64,000 bases of DNA. It comes from Candidatus Latescibacterota bacterium. GTDB taxonomy: Bacteria > Latescibacterota > MWCZ01. The stretch lies in assembly GCA_022706085.1 (NCBI GenBank), contig JAKJDF010000004.1:328403-392402 (forward strand), in the 5' to 3' direction. Below the pieces are notes generated by a model, which did no database searches, was not told the DNA's origin, and saw only the letters and a list, made by a program, of their open reading frames with translations. Position numbers and translations under genes: made by a program. Each line of letters starts with the position of its first letter. The stretch's first letter is position 1. Positions 9,127 to 18,073 of this stretch are shown here, one piece after another.

Positions 9127-9948
9127 ATGTACGTCGGTTTGCTCACCGCACCCTTCGGGAAAGAACCCATTGACAGGGTGATCGCATTTGCGGCGGAAAA
9201 CGGTTTCGCCGGTCTTGAGATAACGGCTGGCCCGGGTGCCCATATTGACACCACCCGTTTCAACGACAACGAGGCAGAACGCGTCAAAGAACTGATCGCG
9301 AAATCAAACCTGAAGATCTCCAGCCTCGCGTACTACGCGAACATATGCGATGGGCGGGCGGAAACGTCCGAACATTACCTCAGGGTGATTGATGCCGCGG
9401 CGATGCTGGGTACGGACGTCGTGTGCGGCATGGCCGGGATGCCGGTGCAGGGAAAATCGAAGGAAGACACGATCAAGGAGATCGTGCCGAAGGTGTACCG
9501 ACCGATTCTTGACCACGCGGCTGAAAAAGGCATTAAAATCGCGATGGAAAACTGGTACGCGACCAACATCCAGCACCTCGGGCTCTGGGACCTCATCTTC
9601 GACGTTGTGCCGGACAAACACTTCGGGTTGAACTTTGACCCGTCCCATCTCATGTGGCAGGGGATAGACTATCTGGGAGCAGTGGATCGCTACCGGGATC
9701 GCATCTTCCATACCCACGCGAAGGATACAGAGGTCAAACAGCACGTGCTGAGACATGTCGGTTATCTTGCAGGAGGGTGGTGGCGGTATGTCATCCCCGG
9801 ATTCGGCGAGATAGACTGGGGCGTCTACATCGAACGGCTGTACGCAATCGGTTACAAAGGCGTTCTTTCCATAGAACATGAGGACGGGGCTCAAGGGCGC
9901 GAAGAAGGCTTCATCAGGGGTCTTCGCCACCTCAAACAATGGGTCTGA
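9127..9948 (+). CDS. sugar phosphate isomerase/epimerase (xylose isomerase-like TIM barrel)
   Basis: The 273-residue AP-endonuclease-2-like TIM-barrel protein carries typical metal-site strands: EITAGPGAHID, MENWYATN, NFDPSHLMWQG, HTHAKDTE and LSIEHEDG supply the Glu/Asp/His ligands. Members are cytoplasmic metal-dependent isomerases or epimerases of free or phosphorylated sugars or inositols. The start is ATG 9127 preceded by AAAGGAG. The frame extends to 9052, but the extra residues do not fit. A perfect terminator separates it from the PfkB kinase gene, yet both probably serve the same sugar pathway. Confidence 0.88.
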   Translation: MYVGLLTAPFGKEPIDRVIAFAAENGFAGLEITAGPGAHIDTTRFNDNEAERVKELIAKSNLKISSLAYYANICDGRAETSEHYLRVIDAAAMLGTDVVCGMAGMPVQGKSKEDTIKEIVPKVYRPILDHAAEKGIKIAMENWYATNIQHLGLWDLIFDVVPDKHFGLNFDPSHLMWQGIDYLGAVDRYRDRIFHTHAKDTEVKQHVLRHVGYLAGGWWRYVIPGFGEIDWGVYIERLYAIGYKGVLSIEHEDGAQGREEGFIRGLRHLKQWV

Positions 9949-9968
9949 GCCGGCAATCGTGATGTTTC

Positions 9969-10004
9969 GGAGAGGAGCACCAGGATGCTCCTCTCCTTGT
10001 TTTG
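9969..10004 (+). terminator. intrinsic terminator after the isomerase
   Basis: Perfect 11-bp stem GGAGAGGAGCA / TGCTCCTCTCC with a 6-nt loop, followed by TTGTTTTG. Confidence 0.85.
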
Positions 10005-10040
10005 TGACGCCAACTCTTCCTCATCAGTGAGGGGGCATGT

Positions 10041-11021
10041 ATGCGTATCGCTGTCGTTGGAACAATCGTGTACGACGAAATTGTCACACACCGTGGCGAT
10101 CGGAAGCAATCGTTCGGCGGAATCACCTACAACATAGCGGCGCTGGAATCTATCATCGATGAGGACACCCGGCTGGTTCCGATAGCTCAGGTGGGGTACG
10201 ATCGCTACGAAGACGTGGTTCGCCTTTACTCGTCCTACCGGGGCGTAGTGATGGACGGCCTGCGCCGCATGCCCGACCGGAAAAATGCTCACGTGCAGCT
10301 GATCTACAGGAGCGTCACCGAGCGAACGGAGAGCATGCAGAACGTACCCCTTCCGCTGGCGCCGGAACAGATCGAACTTGCCGCAAGCTGCGACGCAGTT
10401 CTGGTCAATTTCATTACTGGGAGAGAGCTCGAAGTCCAGTCTTTCCAACGGCTTGGGGCCCAGGCAAAATATCTGCATCTGGACATCCACAACAAGATAG
10501 CCGACTGGACGCCGGAAGGGCGACGGGTATTCGTCGGTCTTCCGGAATGGAGGGACTACGTTTCCCGCGCGACAACTGTCCAGATGAACGAGTTCGAGAT
10601 CGAGCAGCTACTCGGTCGGCCCGTGAGAGGCACCAACGAGTACCTTACCGCTGCCGCCGAGGTCCTGAACGCAGGTCCGCAGGGGGTCATGATTACGCTC
10701 GGGCCGCTGGGTTCGGTCGTCGCGTACCGATCGGGTGATGCCGTGTACGGCACCGCGTGGCCCGCTGCAAACCTCGGCGAAGTGCTGGACACGACAGGAT
10801 GTGGCGATTCATTTTCCGCGGGGTTCGTGTGGTCCTACCTCCACAGGAACGATGTGCTCTGGGCCAACGCGGCCGCCAACATCGTGGGCGACGTGAACTG
10901 CATCACCCCGGGAATCGGCAATCTGACGAAGGCGCGCGAGATGGATGCGCTTGTACCGGAAGCGTTTGGAGAACTTGCGAAGAAGCTTGCTGCAGGCTGG
11001 AAGGGCGAACGCCTGGTCTGA
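10041..11021 (+). CDS. PfkB-family carbohydrate kinase
   Basis: A ribokinase-like kinase of 326 residues. It opens with MRIAVVGTIVYDEIV and the substrate-side GG motif (FGGITYNIAA). The NxxE-like MNEFEIEQLLG sits mid-protein, and the PfkB signature 2, DTTGCGDSFSAGF, has Asp256 as predicted catalytic base and the anion hole around it. It phosphorylates a sugar or nucleoside-like alcohol with ATP; the exact substrate is not recognisable. Context with a TIM-barrel isomerase, GH2 enzymes and a glycosidase suggests a role in sugar catabolism. The start is ATG 10041; the upstream ribosome site is weak (GAGGGGGCATGT). Confidence 0.9.
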   Translation: MRIAVVGTIVYDEIVTHRGDRKQSFGGITYNIAALESIIDEDTRLVPIAQVGYDRYEDVVRLYSSYRGVVMDGLRRMPDRKNAHVQLIYRSVTERTESMQNVPLPLAPEQIELAASCDAVLVNFITGRELEVQSFQRLGAQAKYLHLDIHNKIADWTPEGRRVFVGLPEWRDYVSRATTVQMNEFEIEQLLGRPVRGTNEYLTAAAEVLNAGPQGVMITLGPLGSVVAYRSGDAVYGTAWPAANLGEVLDTTGCGDSFSAGFVWSYLHRNDVLWANAAANIVGDVNCITPGIGNLTKAREMDALVPEAFGELAKKLAAGWKGERLV

Positions 11022-11056
11022 CAGGTGTCGGGCCACATCGGATCGGCATTTGGCAT

Positions 11057-11095
11057 AAGAGAGGACGCGGTACGCCGCGCCCTCTCTTTTCTTCT
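11057..11095 (+). terminator. intrinsic terminator between convergent kinase and GH2 genes
   Basis: Stem AAGAGAGG-A-CGCGG / CCGCG-C-CCTCTCTT with one mismatch, followed on the plus strand by TTTCTTCTCTT. It may also slow minus-strand transcription. Confidence 0.75.
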
Positions 11096-11118
11096 CTTCA
11101 GTTGCCTCTGGGACGATC

Positions 11119-12960
11119 TTACCGGCCCTCACCGGCCGTCCACAGCTCGCGGATGGCGTACGCCGCCGCTTTCGGCTTTCGCTCGATGTCGAAGAGCCCG
11201 TATGCGCAACGGTACTCGTAAGCCCAGAGAAAACGCCGATGGAGGTCGTAGTCGGCAAACACCCAGATGAATCCGCCGATGATGTCGGGTTGCTCCATGA
11301 AGCCCTTCCAGAGCGCGGTCAGTTTCGCCGTCTGATAGTTCTCCCCCGGTGGGTAGTCCTGCGCAAGCCCGCGCACCGTCCACTCACCAAACTCAGCCGC
11401 GAGGATCGGCTTGCCGGGAATCTCCTCCCGCAGTTTCTGCATCTTGGCTTTCATCAGTTCGACGATTTTCGGTGCACCTGATACGTGGGGCACCGGGTTA
11501 CCGACGTACACATTCACGGCGCTGATATCTGTCTCGCAGAGGACGGCATCACCCGGCCATTCATTACTCGCTTCTACTACCGGGCGCGTGGGATCAAGCT
11601 TTTTGGCCAGCGCGACAAGCTCCTTGTTTCCCTCGATGGTCTGATTGGCCAGAGCAACCACCTCTGCGTCGTCGGACTTTGCTTTCACAAGGTTTTCGTT
11701 GCTGACACTCCACATGAATACACTCGCGTGGTTCTTCAGCGCACGGATTATCTCGGTAAGCTGCCGTTTCGCAGCGTCGAGGGCGTCCGCATTGTCCGTC
11801 TCAACGAGAGGTCGTCCCCATTGCCAAAGGGGGTTTTCCACCATGCACACGATCCCACGTTCGTCACATAGCTCGTACAGCCTCCGATGGTTGGGGTAAT
11901 GCTGCCGAATCGCGTTCCCCCCGAGCCACTTGATGAGGTCCACATCCTCAGAGATCTGCGCTTCCGTATGCGTAGGCGTGTGAATGGTTCCGCCGGCGTA
12001 CTGCTCGTGACGGTTCACACCCTTGACAAGAAACGGCTCGCCGTTCAGGAGCAGGCGCGTCCCCTCAATCCTGAACGTGCGCAAGCCAATCCTGTGGCTC
12101 CATTCATCCGTTGTGCCACCGTCTTCCACCAGTTTCACGCGAAGCGCGTAGAGGTTAGGTTCGGCGGGAGACCACAACAGCGCCCCGTCCAGACCGAATG
12201 TGAACGCGGCTCTGGCGATTCCCGCGGCGAGTGTCACCGTTTGCGCCTTCCGCTCGGAGGGCAGAGGGACAGGCTTACCTGCCGGGTCGTCGAGTTCGAT
12301 CTCGATCCGACGGGTCGTCATTTCGCCCGCCTCGCACGCAACTTCGACTGTCACCCCCATGTCGACATGGGAGCCGTTGACATCCGTAACGACGGTGACG
12401 TCATCAATGTAGGTTGTGTCGGTTGCTCGGAGGGAAACATCCCGGTAAAGGCCCCCGTGGTTCCACCAGCCGAACTGGCCGCCCGGTGAGCGAAACGGTT
12501 TTGGTATGTTGTCACATATGACCGCGATGAGATTGCGTTCTCCGAATTTGAGGAAACGGTGGACCGGAATACTGAACGGGTTGTACCCGCCCTCGTGTTC
12601 TCCCGCCAATTCGCCGTTTACGTACAGCGCCACTCGATAATTCGCTCCTTCGGATACGAACTCCACGCGTTTGTTTTGCCACCCGCGGGGGATGTGAACA
12701 GTGCGACGATACCAACCGTGTCCTTCGTAACTCCAAAGGTCACGGATCGCGGCGTTCCAGCTGTTCGGCACGGTGATATCCAGCCACCGGCTGTCGTCGT
12801 AATCCGGCTTGATCCATCCCCTCGCCGCACCTGCGGTAACCGGCGTAAGATCGGGATTCTTCGGGTCAAAATCAGAGTCGAGCCACCGCTGGTCTGCACT
12901 GATTGCGTCAAACGCGGGGCAGAACTTCCACAGACCATTCAACGAGACGTGCGGGCGCAT
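11119..12960 (-). CDS. glycoside hydrolase family 2 (beta-glucuronidase/beta-galactosidase-like), copy A
   Basis: Retaining exo-glycosidase of 613 residues. It has the GH2 layout: jelly-roll sugar-binding domain (SLNGLWKFCPAFDAI to FGWWNHGGLYRDVSLR), immunoglobulin-like domain and a C-terminal TIM barrel. The barrel shows FLVKGVNRHEQ, the acid/base Glu in MWSVSNEN and the nucleophile Glu in ILAAEFGEW. There is no signal peptide, so it is cytoplasmic and probably acts on imported oligosaccharides. The start is ATG 12960, which shares one base with the stop of copy B (TGATG). An in-frame codon at 12981 is a less likely start. Sugar specificity is unknown. Confidence 0.9.
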   Translation of the reverse strand: MRPHVSLNGLWKFCPAFDAISADQRWLDSDFDPKNPDLTPVTAGAARGWIKPDYDDSRWLDITVPNSWNAAIRDLWSYEGHGWYRRTVHIPRGWQNKRVEFVSEGANYRVALYVNGELAGEHEGGYNPFSIPVHRFLKFGERNLIAVICDNIPKPFRSPGGQFGWWNHGGLYRDVSLRATDTTYIDDVTVVTDVNGSHVDMGVTVEVACEAGEMTTRRIEIELDDPAGKPVPLPSERKAQTVTLAAGIARAAFTFGLDGALLWSPAEPNLYALRVKLVEDGGTTDEWSHRIGLRTFRIEGTRLLLNGEPFLVKGVNRHEQYAGGTIHTPTHTEAQISEDVDLIKWLGGNAIRQHYPNHRRLYELCDERGIVCMVENPLWQWGRPLVETDNADALDAAKRQLTEIIRALKNHASVFMWSVSNENLVKAKSDDAEVVALANQTIEGNKELVALAKKLDPTRPVVEASNEWPGDAVLCETDISAVNVYVGNPVPHVSGAPKIVELMKAKMQKLREEIPGKPILAAEFGEWTVRGLAQDYPPGENYQTAKLTALWKGFMEQPDIIGGFIWVFADYDLHRRFLWAYEYRCAYGLFDIERKPKAAAYAIRELWTAGEGR

Positions 12961-14789
12961 CAATTCCCTTCCCCGGTCCACATCTTGCGGACCGCGTACG
13001 CGGCTTCTTTGGGCCTGCGGTGGTAATCGAACAATCCGTACGCGCAGCGGTACTCGTACACCCAGAGAAACCGTCGGTGGACATCGTAATCAGCGAAACA
13101 CCAGATGAACCCTCCGATGAAGTTATCCTGTTCCCTCATCGTCTCCCAGAAAAGCCGGATTTTCTCGGCTTGGAAGACTTCTCCCGGGAAGTAATCCGTT
13201 CTGACTCCCCGGACACACCAGCTTCCCCATTCCCCGGCAAGGATGGGCTTATCAGGATGATCCTTCCGCAGTGCTTCGAATTTCTCCCTAATCCGTTCTG
13301 CCACAACGGGAAGAACGCTTACATGCGGAGCGGAACCGACGTACACGTTGACGCACGGGAGGTCAGTATGCTCATGAACCGGGTCGCCAGGCCAGCAGTT
13401 GCTTACCTCGACCACCGGGCGCGTTGGATCCAGCTCGTGCGCAAGCTTCACGAGTTCGATGTTCCCGTCCGCAGTCATTCTGGCCAGCGAAACGGCCTGC
13501 GGGTCATTCGAGCGCGGAACGACGAGGCATTCATTGCTCACGCTCCACATAAACACGCTCGCGTGGTTCTTCCTTGCTTTAATCAACTCGCGCAACTGCC
13601 CTTTCGCATCCGCAAGCGCATCGGGGTTGTCCGTTTGAACAAGGGGCCTTCCCCATTGATAGAACGGCAGTTCGACAAGTTGGAGAACTCCTCGTTCGTC
13701 AGAAAGTTCGTACCGACGCCGGTGCGCGGGAACGTGGGAACGGAATGCGTTCCCACCAATCCATTTCAGGAGATCCAGGTCCCGTCCCAGTGCCGCCTCG
13801 TTGTGGGAGTGGTGCGCCACCGGGTAATCCTCGTAGGTGTTTACGCCCTTCACAAGCAGCGGCTTACCGTTCAGCAGCAACCGCGGACCATCCACTCTGA
13901 ACTCGCGGAGCCCTATCCGGTGAGACCACCAGTCCCGCGGTTCTCCAGATTCGGTATCCACGAGGGTGAGGTCCAGCTGGTAGAGATGGGGAGTCTCCGG
14001 GCTCCACAAACGCGCGGAAGGGACGCTGAAGCGAAACCGCGCCCGGCCTTCCTCCAGGGGTGCGTCGTATACAACGCGGGAGACGCCCGCGGCAACCGGG
14101 ACGGAGTCGCCCGCCGGGTCTCTCAAGCGAAGGGCAACGCTGCGCTGAGGAAAAATCGGTTCGTTGGAACGCACCTCAACATCGACCGTCATCTCCACAT
14201 CATCTGGTGCGACCCTGGTTACCACCGTAACGTCGTCGATATAGGTAGGGTCAGTCAGTCGGAGGCACACATCCCGATACAGCCCGCCTTCGTTCCACCA
14301 GTCGAACTGCCCGCCAGGGCAGCGATTCGACTTTGGAACATTGTCACATTCGATCGCGATGGTATTGACCTGGCCGAACTTCAGGAGCCTGTGAACAGGA
14401 AATCCGAACGGAGTGTATCCGCCGAAATGTTCTCCCGCGAAAGAGCCGTTGATGTACAGCGCGGTGCGATAATTGGCCCCTTCCGAAAAGAACTCCACGC
14501 GTTTGCCTTCCCATTCGGTCGGTATGAGTACTTTTCGGCGGTACCAACCATGCCCTTCATAGCTCCACAGGTCCTCGAACGCAGCATTCCAGCTGCTGGG
14601 GACAGGTGAATCCAGCCACCCCGAATCGTCAAATTCCTCTTTGATCCAGCCGATTGCCATTCCTTCTTTCGGCGTTATTTCGAAGTTCGCAGGATCGAAA
14701 TCCGGGTCCATCCACTTCTGATCCCCGCTCACCTCGTCGAACGCAGGGTAGAACTTCCAGCGACCGTTAAGACTGAGCTCTTTTCTCAA
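12960..14789 (-). CDS. glycoside hydrolase family 2, copy B
   Basis: Paralogue of the downstream gene, 609 residues with the same three-domain GH2 order: SLNGRWKFYPAFDEV, GGQFDWWNEGGLYRDVCLR, then a TIM barrel with LLVKGVNTYED, acid/base Glu in MWSVSNECLV and nucleophile Glu in PILAGEWGSW. The paralogues match closely along the catalytic domain (for example GGFIWCFADYD.HRRFLW.YEYRCAYGLFD), so this is an old tandem duplication. The start is a TTG at 14789 with AAGGGAG upstream. It lies 45 bases after the URO-D-like gene in a three-gene operon. Divergence in the active-site loops suggests different but related substrates. Confidence 0.9.
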   Translation of the reverse strand: MRKELSLNGRWKFYPAFDEVSGDQKWMDPDFDPANFEITPKEGMAIGWIKEEFDDSGWLDSPVPSSWNAAFEDLWSYEGHGWYRRKVLIPTEWEGKRVEFFSEGANYRTALYINGSFAGEHFGGYTPFGFPVHRLLKFGQVNTIAIECDNVPKSNRCPGGQFDWWNEGGLYRDVCLRLTDPTYIDDVTVVTRVAPDDVEMTVDVEVRSNEPIFPQRSVALRLRDPAGDSVPVAAGVSRVVYDAPLEEGRARFRFSVPSARLWSPETPHLYQLDLTLVDTESGEPRDWWSHRIGLREFRVDGPRLLLNGKPLLVKGVNTYEDYPVAHHSHNEAALGRDLDLLKWIGGNAFRSHVPAHRRRYELSDERGVLQLVELPFYQWGRPLVQTDNPDALADAKGQLRELIKARKNHASVFMWSVSNECLVVPRSNDPQAVSLARMTADGNIELVKLAHELDPTRPVVEVSNCWPGDPVHEHTDLPCVNVYVGSAPHVSVLPVVAERIREKFEALRKDHPDKPILAGEWGSWCVRGVRTDYFPGEVFQAEKIRLFWETMREQDNFIGGFIWCFADYDVHRRFLWVYEYRCAYGLFDYHRRPKEAAYAVRKMWTGEGN

Positions 14790-14834
14790 GGTGTCTCGCT
14801 CCCTTTATTTGAGCAACGTCGAGGGTACATTCCC

Positions 14835-16088
14835 TCACGAAACGGGATACCTGCCGAACTCGTACGCCGCTTCATACGTCGCGACGATGTTTTCGGGCGG
14901 AACGTTCGCCTGAATGTTGTGCACCTGGCAGAAGACAAATCCTCCGCCCGGGGCGAAAATCCGGATACGCTCCCGAACCTGCGCTCGAACTTCGTCCGGG
15001 GTTCCATACGTCAGTACCCCCGCAACTTCCGCACCTCCACCCCAGAATGTGAGTTTTTCGCCAAAATCGCGCTTCAATCCTGCCGGTTCCATGCCCACCG
15101 CATTCGTCTGGACGGGATTCAGCGCCTCAACACCCTCATCAATCAGGTCGGGTAACAACGGGCGTATCCCACCGCAGGAATGGAGGAAAATTGCCACGTT
15201 CGGTGCTGTCTTCTTCGCCGTCTGGTAAACCGCTTTGTGCGCGGGATGGATGAAGCGGTGGTACATAGCAGGCGACATCTGCGGGCCCGCCTGGGTCCCA
15301 AGATCGTCGCCCATCTGAACGAGATCCAGGTACGGACCCACCATCTCCATGAAAAGTTTTACGTTATGAACGTTGGCGTCGGTCAGGCGTCCGATAATCT
15401 CGTCCGCGAGGTCGGGATCGCCGGCGAGGTCCTCCATGAACTGTCCCCACCCCCGCAACCCCTGTGCAGGTTCGAGAGCTCCGCCGCCAAAACCGGCCAT
15501 GATCGCGAAGTCCGTGTTCTCGTGGAGCCATTGCGCCTTCTCCGCCGCGGCCTTGTACGAGCCTTCATTCGCGTACCCGGGTTTCCAGTCTCCAAGATCC
15601 GCAACGCTCCGCGCGTAATCGAGAGGGTGATTTGCTGGCCCGCCGTCAAAATACAGCGCGCTTTTCGGCATGACAGCCCATACGCCCCGTTCGTTCCTCA
15701 TCTGCCAGCCGCCATTGCCGTCGGGTTCGGGGTTGAAGGATTCCTCCGCTTCGCACAAAGAGCCGTCAGGGAGGACCCAGGGCTTCCATTTGCCGCCAAA
15801 GCGCGATTCAAACTCGCGAGTTCTCTCGGGATCGGACACCGGGGAAAGACTCCGAGAAAGCGATACCACGTCGAGATGAAATCGCTCCATGGCCCAGCTT
15901 TCGGGTTCACAGAGCTGTTGGCCCCAGTCGTAAAGGCGAGTCGTTCCTCCCCGAATTCCCAGAAAAACCTTCAAACGGTTGTACGCAATCGCCATGATAT
16001 TGGTGGAACCCATTCCGCCGAGATCGATGGGGACTCTGTCGGGTTCACTGTGGGAAAGGGCGTGCCGGACGCGTTCGCGAGCCGTCAT
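14835..16088 (-). CDS. uroporphyrinogen decarboxylase-fold protein (MtaA/CmuA-like)
   Basis: The 417-residue TIM-barrel protein begins ARERVRHALSHSEPDRVPIDLGG, the standard opening of the catabolic URO-D branch, and carries GFGGGALEPAQGLRGW, LVQMGDDLGTQAGPQMSP, FLHSCGGIRPLLPDLIDEGVEALNPVQ and GGAEVAGVLTYGTPDEVR. The last His/Cys segment (FLHSCG) resembles the zinc site of corrinoid/coenzyme M methyltransferases rather than the haem-pathway HemE, so a haem role is unlikely. Such genes are abundant next to glycosidases in Latescibacterota, Lentisphaerae and similar groups; their substrate is unknown and could be demethylation of O-methyl sugars. The start is ATG 16088 with AGGGAGA upstream. Confidence 0.8.
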   Translation of the reverse strand: MTARERVRHALSHSEPDRVPIDLGGMGSTNIMAIAYNRLKVFLGIRGGTTRLYDWGQQLCEPESWAMERFHLDVVSLSRSLSPVSDPERTREFESRFGGKWKPWVLPDGSLCEAEESFNPEPDGNGGWQMRNERGVWAVMPKSALYFDGGPANHPLDYARSVADLGDWKPGYANEGSYKAAAEKAQWLHENTDFAIMAGFGGGALEPAQGLRGWGQFMEDLAGDPDLADEIIGRLTDANVHNVKLFMEMVGPYLDLVQMGDDLGTQAGPQMSPAMYHRFIHPAHKAVYQTAKKTAPNVAIFLHSCGGIRPLLPDLIDEGVEALNPVQTNAVGMEPAGLKRDFGEKLTFWGGGAEVAGVLTYGTPDEVRAQVRERIRIFAPGGGFVFCQVHNIQANVPPENIVATYEAAYEFGRYPVS

Positions 16089-16402
16089 AGCTGGGTGTCT
16101 CCCTGTTGTAAGAGGCCGTTGAAGCAAAGTCTAGTGAAATTACGACCGGCCTCGAACGGACGGGAAGGCTCCGTCGGGGATTTCTGGGAAAATACCCGTG
16201 TGCCGGTGAGTGCGGCGTCTTCACTCTCGAGCGGACGTTTAGTATCTTCAGAAAACACCGACGTGAACTAAGGGTTAGCTCCCGGGCGCACGTCGGGCGG
16301 TTTATGCTTTTTCGAAAACCGCGCCGCGATTGACCTTCTCGCAACTCCCCGGTTCGTCCGGGCGCATGGCCCGCGTTTCCGGTATACGAGGAGTGAAGAA
16401 CT
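16089..16402. other. divergent intergenic region before the PATAN/MglA operon
   Basis: About 310 bases between divergent operons. I see no convincing open frame. Promoters must lie here for both sides, but no -35/-10 pair is clear; TTGACC at about 16336 has no good partner. A GAGGAG ribosome site precedes the GTG at 16403. Confidence 0.5.
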
Positions 16403-17491
16403 GTGGGTTTGACGGGATCTTTCCGGGGCCTCAGCATCACGGAGATGCTGCAGCTCATCCGGATGTCAAAAAAGACGGGGGCCTTGCGAATCACGCTCGT
16501 CGACAATACGCGACACACAATCTATTTCCGCGCCGGGCAGGTAATAGGCGTCGAATGTGGAAGGGACAGCCTGATACCGTTCTTGCTCGAACGGGGTCTC
16601 CTCTCGAATGATGACCTAAACGCCGCAATATCTCAGCAGAAATCCTTCTCTCGAAAAACACCTCTCGAGCAGATCCTTCTGGACTCAGGGGCAGTGACAA
16701 GGAACGACCTGGTCGAGGCGCTCACCTCGCATGCGGAAGAGACCATTGGAGCGCTCATTCAGGAGCGTAGCGGCACCATTTCCTTCGAGGACGGCGCAGA
16801 ACCTCAACTCAAACTGGAAATTGCGCTCGACATTCACAACCTGTTGATGGCGGCCTCGGTAAAGGCGGATGAAGCGTTGCGGGACCGTACGCTTCCGTAC
16901 GTTCCGACTGACGTCTACGCACATTCAAGCGAGGGAAGAACCGCGTTCGCAGAGAAAACGATGCGGTTGTGGGTAGACCATTGGCGCGTGTTTCTGGCAA
17001 TCGACGGGAATCGTACCCTGCGTGCCATATCGGAAAAGATTCAGGTGGCACCAGATGAGTTGATGAAAGGTATTGCCGCCCTGCTGACTCTGGGGTACAT
17101 CGAACCGGCTGCCGGAGGGAGCGCTCGCCGGATCGCCCTGGTCGTTGACGAAAGCGCCATGGTGCAGAAGCTTGTCCAGATGGCACTCGCGGAAGAGGAC
17201 ATCGAAATCGAAAGCGTAAGCGATGCAGACTCCGCACACCGTGTGCTCGCGGAGCGAACGCCCGATGTCATTCTCATAAACGTTGCGTTGCCCCCGACGA
17301 GTGGGTACCGGTTGTGCCGGCAATTGCGCGGCCCGGATTCGCCTTGCAACAGTGTGCCTGTCATTCTGCTGAGCGCTCGAGATACGCCGCAGGATGAAAA
17401 GCTCGCAATCCACGCGGGAGCGACAGCGTTCGTCTCCCTGCCGTTCACGCCGGAATCGCTGCGCAATACCGTAAGAAGTGTGCTTTCGTGA
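16403..17491 (+). CDS. PATAN (DUF4388) protein with degenerate response-regulator receiver
   Basis: The 362-residue regulator has an N-terminal PATAN/DUF4388 domain (LTGSFRGLSITEMLQLIRMSKKTGALRI...IYFRAGQVIGVECG). A middle helical part follows (SNDDLNAAISQQK, winged-helix-like FLAIDGNRTLRAISEKI), then a C-terminal receiver fold. The acidic pocket remains (VVDES), but the phospho-acceptor Asp is Asn in VILINVALPP, and the conserved Lys before the Pro-Phe loop is missing (FVSLPF). It should therefore not be phosphorylated normally and probably acts as a constitutive or protein-binding pseudo-receiver. The start is GTG 16403. It is the first gene of the Roadblock/MglA operon. Confidence 0.8.
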   Translation: MGLTGSFRGLSITEMLQLIRMSKKTGALRITLVDNTRHTIYFRAGQVIGVECGRDSLIPFLLERGLLSNDDLNAAISQQKSFSRKTPLEQILLDSGAVTRNDLVEALTSHAEETIGALIQERSGTISFEDGAEPQLKLEIALDIHNLLMAASVKADEALRDRTLPYVPTDVYAHSSEGRTAFAEKTMRLWVDHWRVFLAIDGNRTLRAISEKIQVAPDELMKGIAALLTLGYIEPAAGGSARRIALVVDESAMVQKLVQMALAEEDIEIESVSDADSAHRVLAERTPDVILINVALPPTSGYRLCRQLRGPDSPCNSVPVILLSARDTPQDEKLAIHAGATAFVSLPFTPESLRNTVRSVLS

Positions 17492-17577
17492 AGTTCCGGA
17501 CGGAGGTTGTTCTTCGCGCCACCGGACTGGCTGTTGTTACGGAGTCGATCGCTCCGCGTTGACAGAAGGAGGCCACC

Positions 17578-17916
17578 ATGTCTCTCCCGGAAAGTCCACA
17601 CAACCGGGACCTGGATGTGTGGCTACGGGACATGACCGCGGGCATCGCTACTACGATTCTGGCGGAAGTGTCAGAGGACCGAATTCTGGCGGAAATGGAA
17701 GCACAGGCCGGAGTGAGCGATGGGACCGTCGTTCGCTGGTTGCCGCGCGTGCAGGGCCAATTGCACGGCGCCGGTATGCAGTCCCTCAACAGCGGCGATG
17801 CCTGCGCGGAGGTCGTTGATCGGTACCGATTCCGGCGCCCCGTGCCGGAAGACCAGGGACGGGCTGTTCTTCTTTTCCTTGCGTCGCTGTTCGGGTTTTC
17901 CGATCCGTCAGAATAG
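17578..17916 (+). CDS. small hypothetical protein in the MglA operon
   Basis: The 112-residue cytoplasmic protein matches no family that I recognise. The N-terminal two thirds are predicted helical and acidic (DLDVWLRDMTAGIATTILAEVSEDRILAEMEAQAG), and the C-terminus is rich in aromatic residues (LLFLASLFGFSDPSE). AGAAGGAGG lies just before the ATG, so it is well translated. Its place between two PATAN-receiver genes suggests a role with the polarity or motility switch. Confidence 0.65.
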   Translation: MSLPESPHNRDLDVWLRDMTAGIATTILAEVSEDRILAEMEAQAGVSDGTVVRWLPRVQGQLHGAGMQSLNSGDACAEVVDRYRFRRPVPEDQGRAVLLFLASLFGFSDPSE

Positions 17917-18073
17917 AGCAGGGGATGAACCGGTTCCACGGACTGTTCTCGGAAGGTCGCGTCTCTCCCCTTTTTGTATTGGAGTGCAACAAGTTATCGT
18001 CTTCCGTTATGCGCGAACGTGAACACTGATCTTTCCCAGTATCCGTGTGCGTGGCTGACCGAGGAACAGAAAA

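Noticed and set aside
12903-14609. 568-residue open frame on the plus strand
   Set aside because: It is the antisense of the GH2 copy B gene, whose frame shows clear catalytic motifs; the plus-strand product has Arg/Pro-rich random composition.
14835-16088. HemE of haem synthesis
   Set aside because: It shows the MtaA/CmuA-like zinc segment FLHSCGG and a catabolic context, with no other haem gene nearby.
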